Assembly (NCBI GenBank): GCA_031400505.1
Contig: JANNPZ010000003.1
Coordinates: forward strand, 1 to 64,000
From: JAIYDJ01 sp031400505
Lineage (GTDB): Bacteria; Pseudomonadota; Alphaproteobacteria; Rhodobacterales; Rhodobacteraceae
Reading direction: 5' to 3'
DNA length: 64,000 bases
In this document: positions 62,680 through 64,000 of the stretch, piece after piece
Layout: the number at the start of each line of letters is the position of its first letter
How positions within the stretch are numbered: the stretch's first letter is position 1
Program-made: the position numbers and the translations under genes
Notes under the pieces: generated by a model
The model's input: only the letters and a program-made list of their open reading frames with translations
Databases searched by the model: none
What the model was told of the DNA's origin: nothing

Positions 62680-64000
62680 ATGCCCAACCTGCGACTAACC
62701 GCTGCGACCCTATTTCAACCGACCATCCTTCTGGCTCTGGCGTTGATGGGTGTGATCGTCATGATGGTCCTGCCGGTGCCGGCCTGGATACTGGATATCG
62801 GCCTCGCGCTGTCTTTCGCGCTCGCAATCCTGATGCTGACAGTCACGCTGTTCATCGAACGCCCGCTGGATTTTTCCGCTTTCCCAACGATCCTGCTCGC
62901 ATCCTTGATGCTGCGCCTGTCGCTCAATGTGTCGTCAACCAAGTTGATCATCGGGCAGGGTCACACCGGTACCGATGCTGCCGGACATGTCATCGAGGGC
63001 TTTGCGGAATTCATCATGGGCGGCAACCTGCTGCTGGGCATTGTGGTGTTTTTCGTCCTTTTGATCGTGAACTTCGTGGTCATCACGAAAGGCGCTGGTC
63101 GGATGGCCGAGGTCGGCGCGCGCTTTGCCCTTGACGGGATGCCGGGCAAACAGCTGGCCATCGATGCCGACATGGCGGCGGGCGCAATAAACCATGCCGA
63201 GGCAAAAGCGCGGCGGGAACGAGAACTGGATGAAACCACGTTCTTCGGCTCACTTGACGGCGTGTCGAAGTTCGTCAAGGGCGACGCGGTGGCCAGTCTG
63301 CTGATCACAGCCCTGAACATCATTGTCGGGCTGATAATGGGCACCATGTATCACGACATGCCTTTGGGCGAGGCGTTCGAAATCTATGCGACCCTGACCG
63401 TCGGCGACGGGCTGGTCAGCCAGATCCCGGCTGTGATCATCTCTGTCGCGGCGGCGCTTTTGTTGGCGCGCGGCGGTGCGACGGGTGCAACCGACATCTC
63501 GTTCTTTGCTCAGCTTGGCCGCTATCCTGGGGCGTTGGGAACGGTTGCGGCGCTGATGGCGTTGCTGGCCATAGTTCCCGGTATGCCGTTTCTTCCCTTC
63601 ATCATGGCCGCGGCAGTTCTTGGCTACTTGTCTTGGCGCGCGTACACGGTTGCCGCGCATCCGCCCGTTGCGGCGACCCCTGCCCCGGAACCGCCGCAGC
63701 GCAAGGGCATTGGCGATGTCCTCGACTTTGATGAGATCCACATCGAATTTTCGCCTAATCTGGTGTCAATGGTGCTCGATCCCGCGACCGGCCTCGACAG
63801 CCGCATTTTCAACATGCGCAATCATGTGGCTGCGAGTTTTGGTCTGATCTTGCCTGAAATGCGCCTGACCGACGAGGCGACACTGCCGCCAGGTACCTAT
63901 CGCATCCGCTTGCAAGGCGTCGAAAGGGTACGCGACCGGCTGATCCCCGATCGGGTGCTGGCGCTGCTCGCCGACGGGATCGACCCCCCGGACGGTCTGG
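62680..64000 (+). CDS. flhA: Flagellar export gate protein FlhA, 3' end missing
   Basis: The reading frame runs without a stop from ATG 62680 to the end of the window (440 codons seen of about 690). The N-terminal membrane half has seven or eight helices. The FHIPEP signature region is visible (GRMAEVGARFALDGMPGKQLAIDADM), as is the loop VSKFVKGDAVASLLITALN. The first part of the cytoplasmic domain (IHIEFSPNLVSMVLD) follows. It begins one base after the transglycosylase stop. Confidence 0.97.
   Translation, partial: MPNLRLTAATLFQPTILLALALMGVIVMMVLPVPAWILDIGLALSFALAILMLTVTLFIERPLDFSAFPTILLASLMLRLSLNVSSTKLIIGQGHTGTDAAGHVIEGFAEFIMGGNLLLGIVVFFVLLIVNFVVITKGAGRMAEVGARFALDGMPGKQLAIDADMAAGAINHAEAKARRERELDETTFFGSLDGVSKFVKGDAVASLLITALNIIVGLIMGTMYHDMPLGEAFEIYATLTVGDGLVSQIPAVIISVAAALLLARGGATGATDISFFAQLGRYPGALGTVAALMALLAIVPGMPFLPFIMAAAVLGYLSWRAYTVAAHPPVAATPAPEPPQRKGIGDVLDFDEIHIEFSPNLVSMVLDPATGLDSRIFNMRNHVAASFGLILPEMRLTDEATLPPGTYRIRLQGVERVRDRLIPDRVLALLADGIDPPDGL

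Overview
The window is GC-rich alphaproteobacterial chromosome, almost certainly from the Rhodobacteraceae (Rhodobacter/Gemmobacter/Tabrizicola-like). The best markers are the regB / senC-regA-hvrA redox locus near ahcY, the tsaE-amgK-murU-addB-addA-trxA operon, secB-fxsA-Tim44-mltA-smr, and a CtrA-type flagellar cluster. No tRNA, rRNA, CRISPR array, insertion sequence or prophage was found. The window opens inside one gene (tssM) and closes inside another (flhA).

Bases 1-19,000 are the accessory part. They begin with the end of a type VI secretion locus: the tssM 3' part, tagF and the PP2C phosphatase pppA, converging on the Ser/Thr kinase ppkA and an OmpA-family gene. Next comes an M15 peptidoglycan peptidase gene followed by a secreted caspase-like (C14) protease with Sel1 repeats. 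Facing it is a tight three-gene operon: a lipoprotein, a second caspase-like Sel1 protein, and a 1419-residue autotransporter whose passenger carries two CXXCH heme-c motifs and cadherin/Ig-like repeats. I consider this operon the most novel element here. A lone sulfotransferase and a lone lipase follow, with three gene-poor gaps.

Bases 19,400-47,900 are mostly core genes. They comprise ahcY, a broken alcohol dehydrogenase tail, an HD hydrolase, hvrA-regA-senC divergent from regB, and a kinase-less DivL-like PAS protein behind a perfect CtrA box. Then come tsaE, cell-wall recycling genes (amgK, murU), addAB, trxA and a KpsS-like gene. These are followed by hslV-DUF2157-hslU, a lipoprotein hydrolase, smr, mltA, Tim44, fxsA and secB, and a molybdenum hydroxylase pair (iorA/iorB type) divergent from a TetR regulator.

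Bases 48,000-64,000 are a flagellar cluster: motB, flgE, flgK, flgL and flgI, converging on the overlapping operon fliF-fliH-fliN-fliP. Divergent from fliF run fliL, a small membrane protein, motE, motA, an AMIN/helical-repeat periplasmic protein, a lytic transglycosylase and flhA. CtrA-like TTAA-N7-TTAA boxes lie before flgE and between fliF and fliL as well as before the DivL-like gene. This suggests that one CtrA phosphorelay controls motility and its own regulator.
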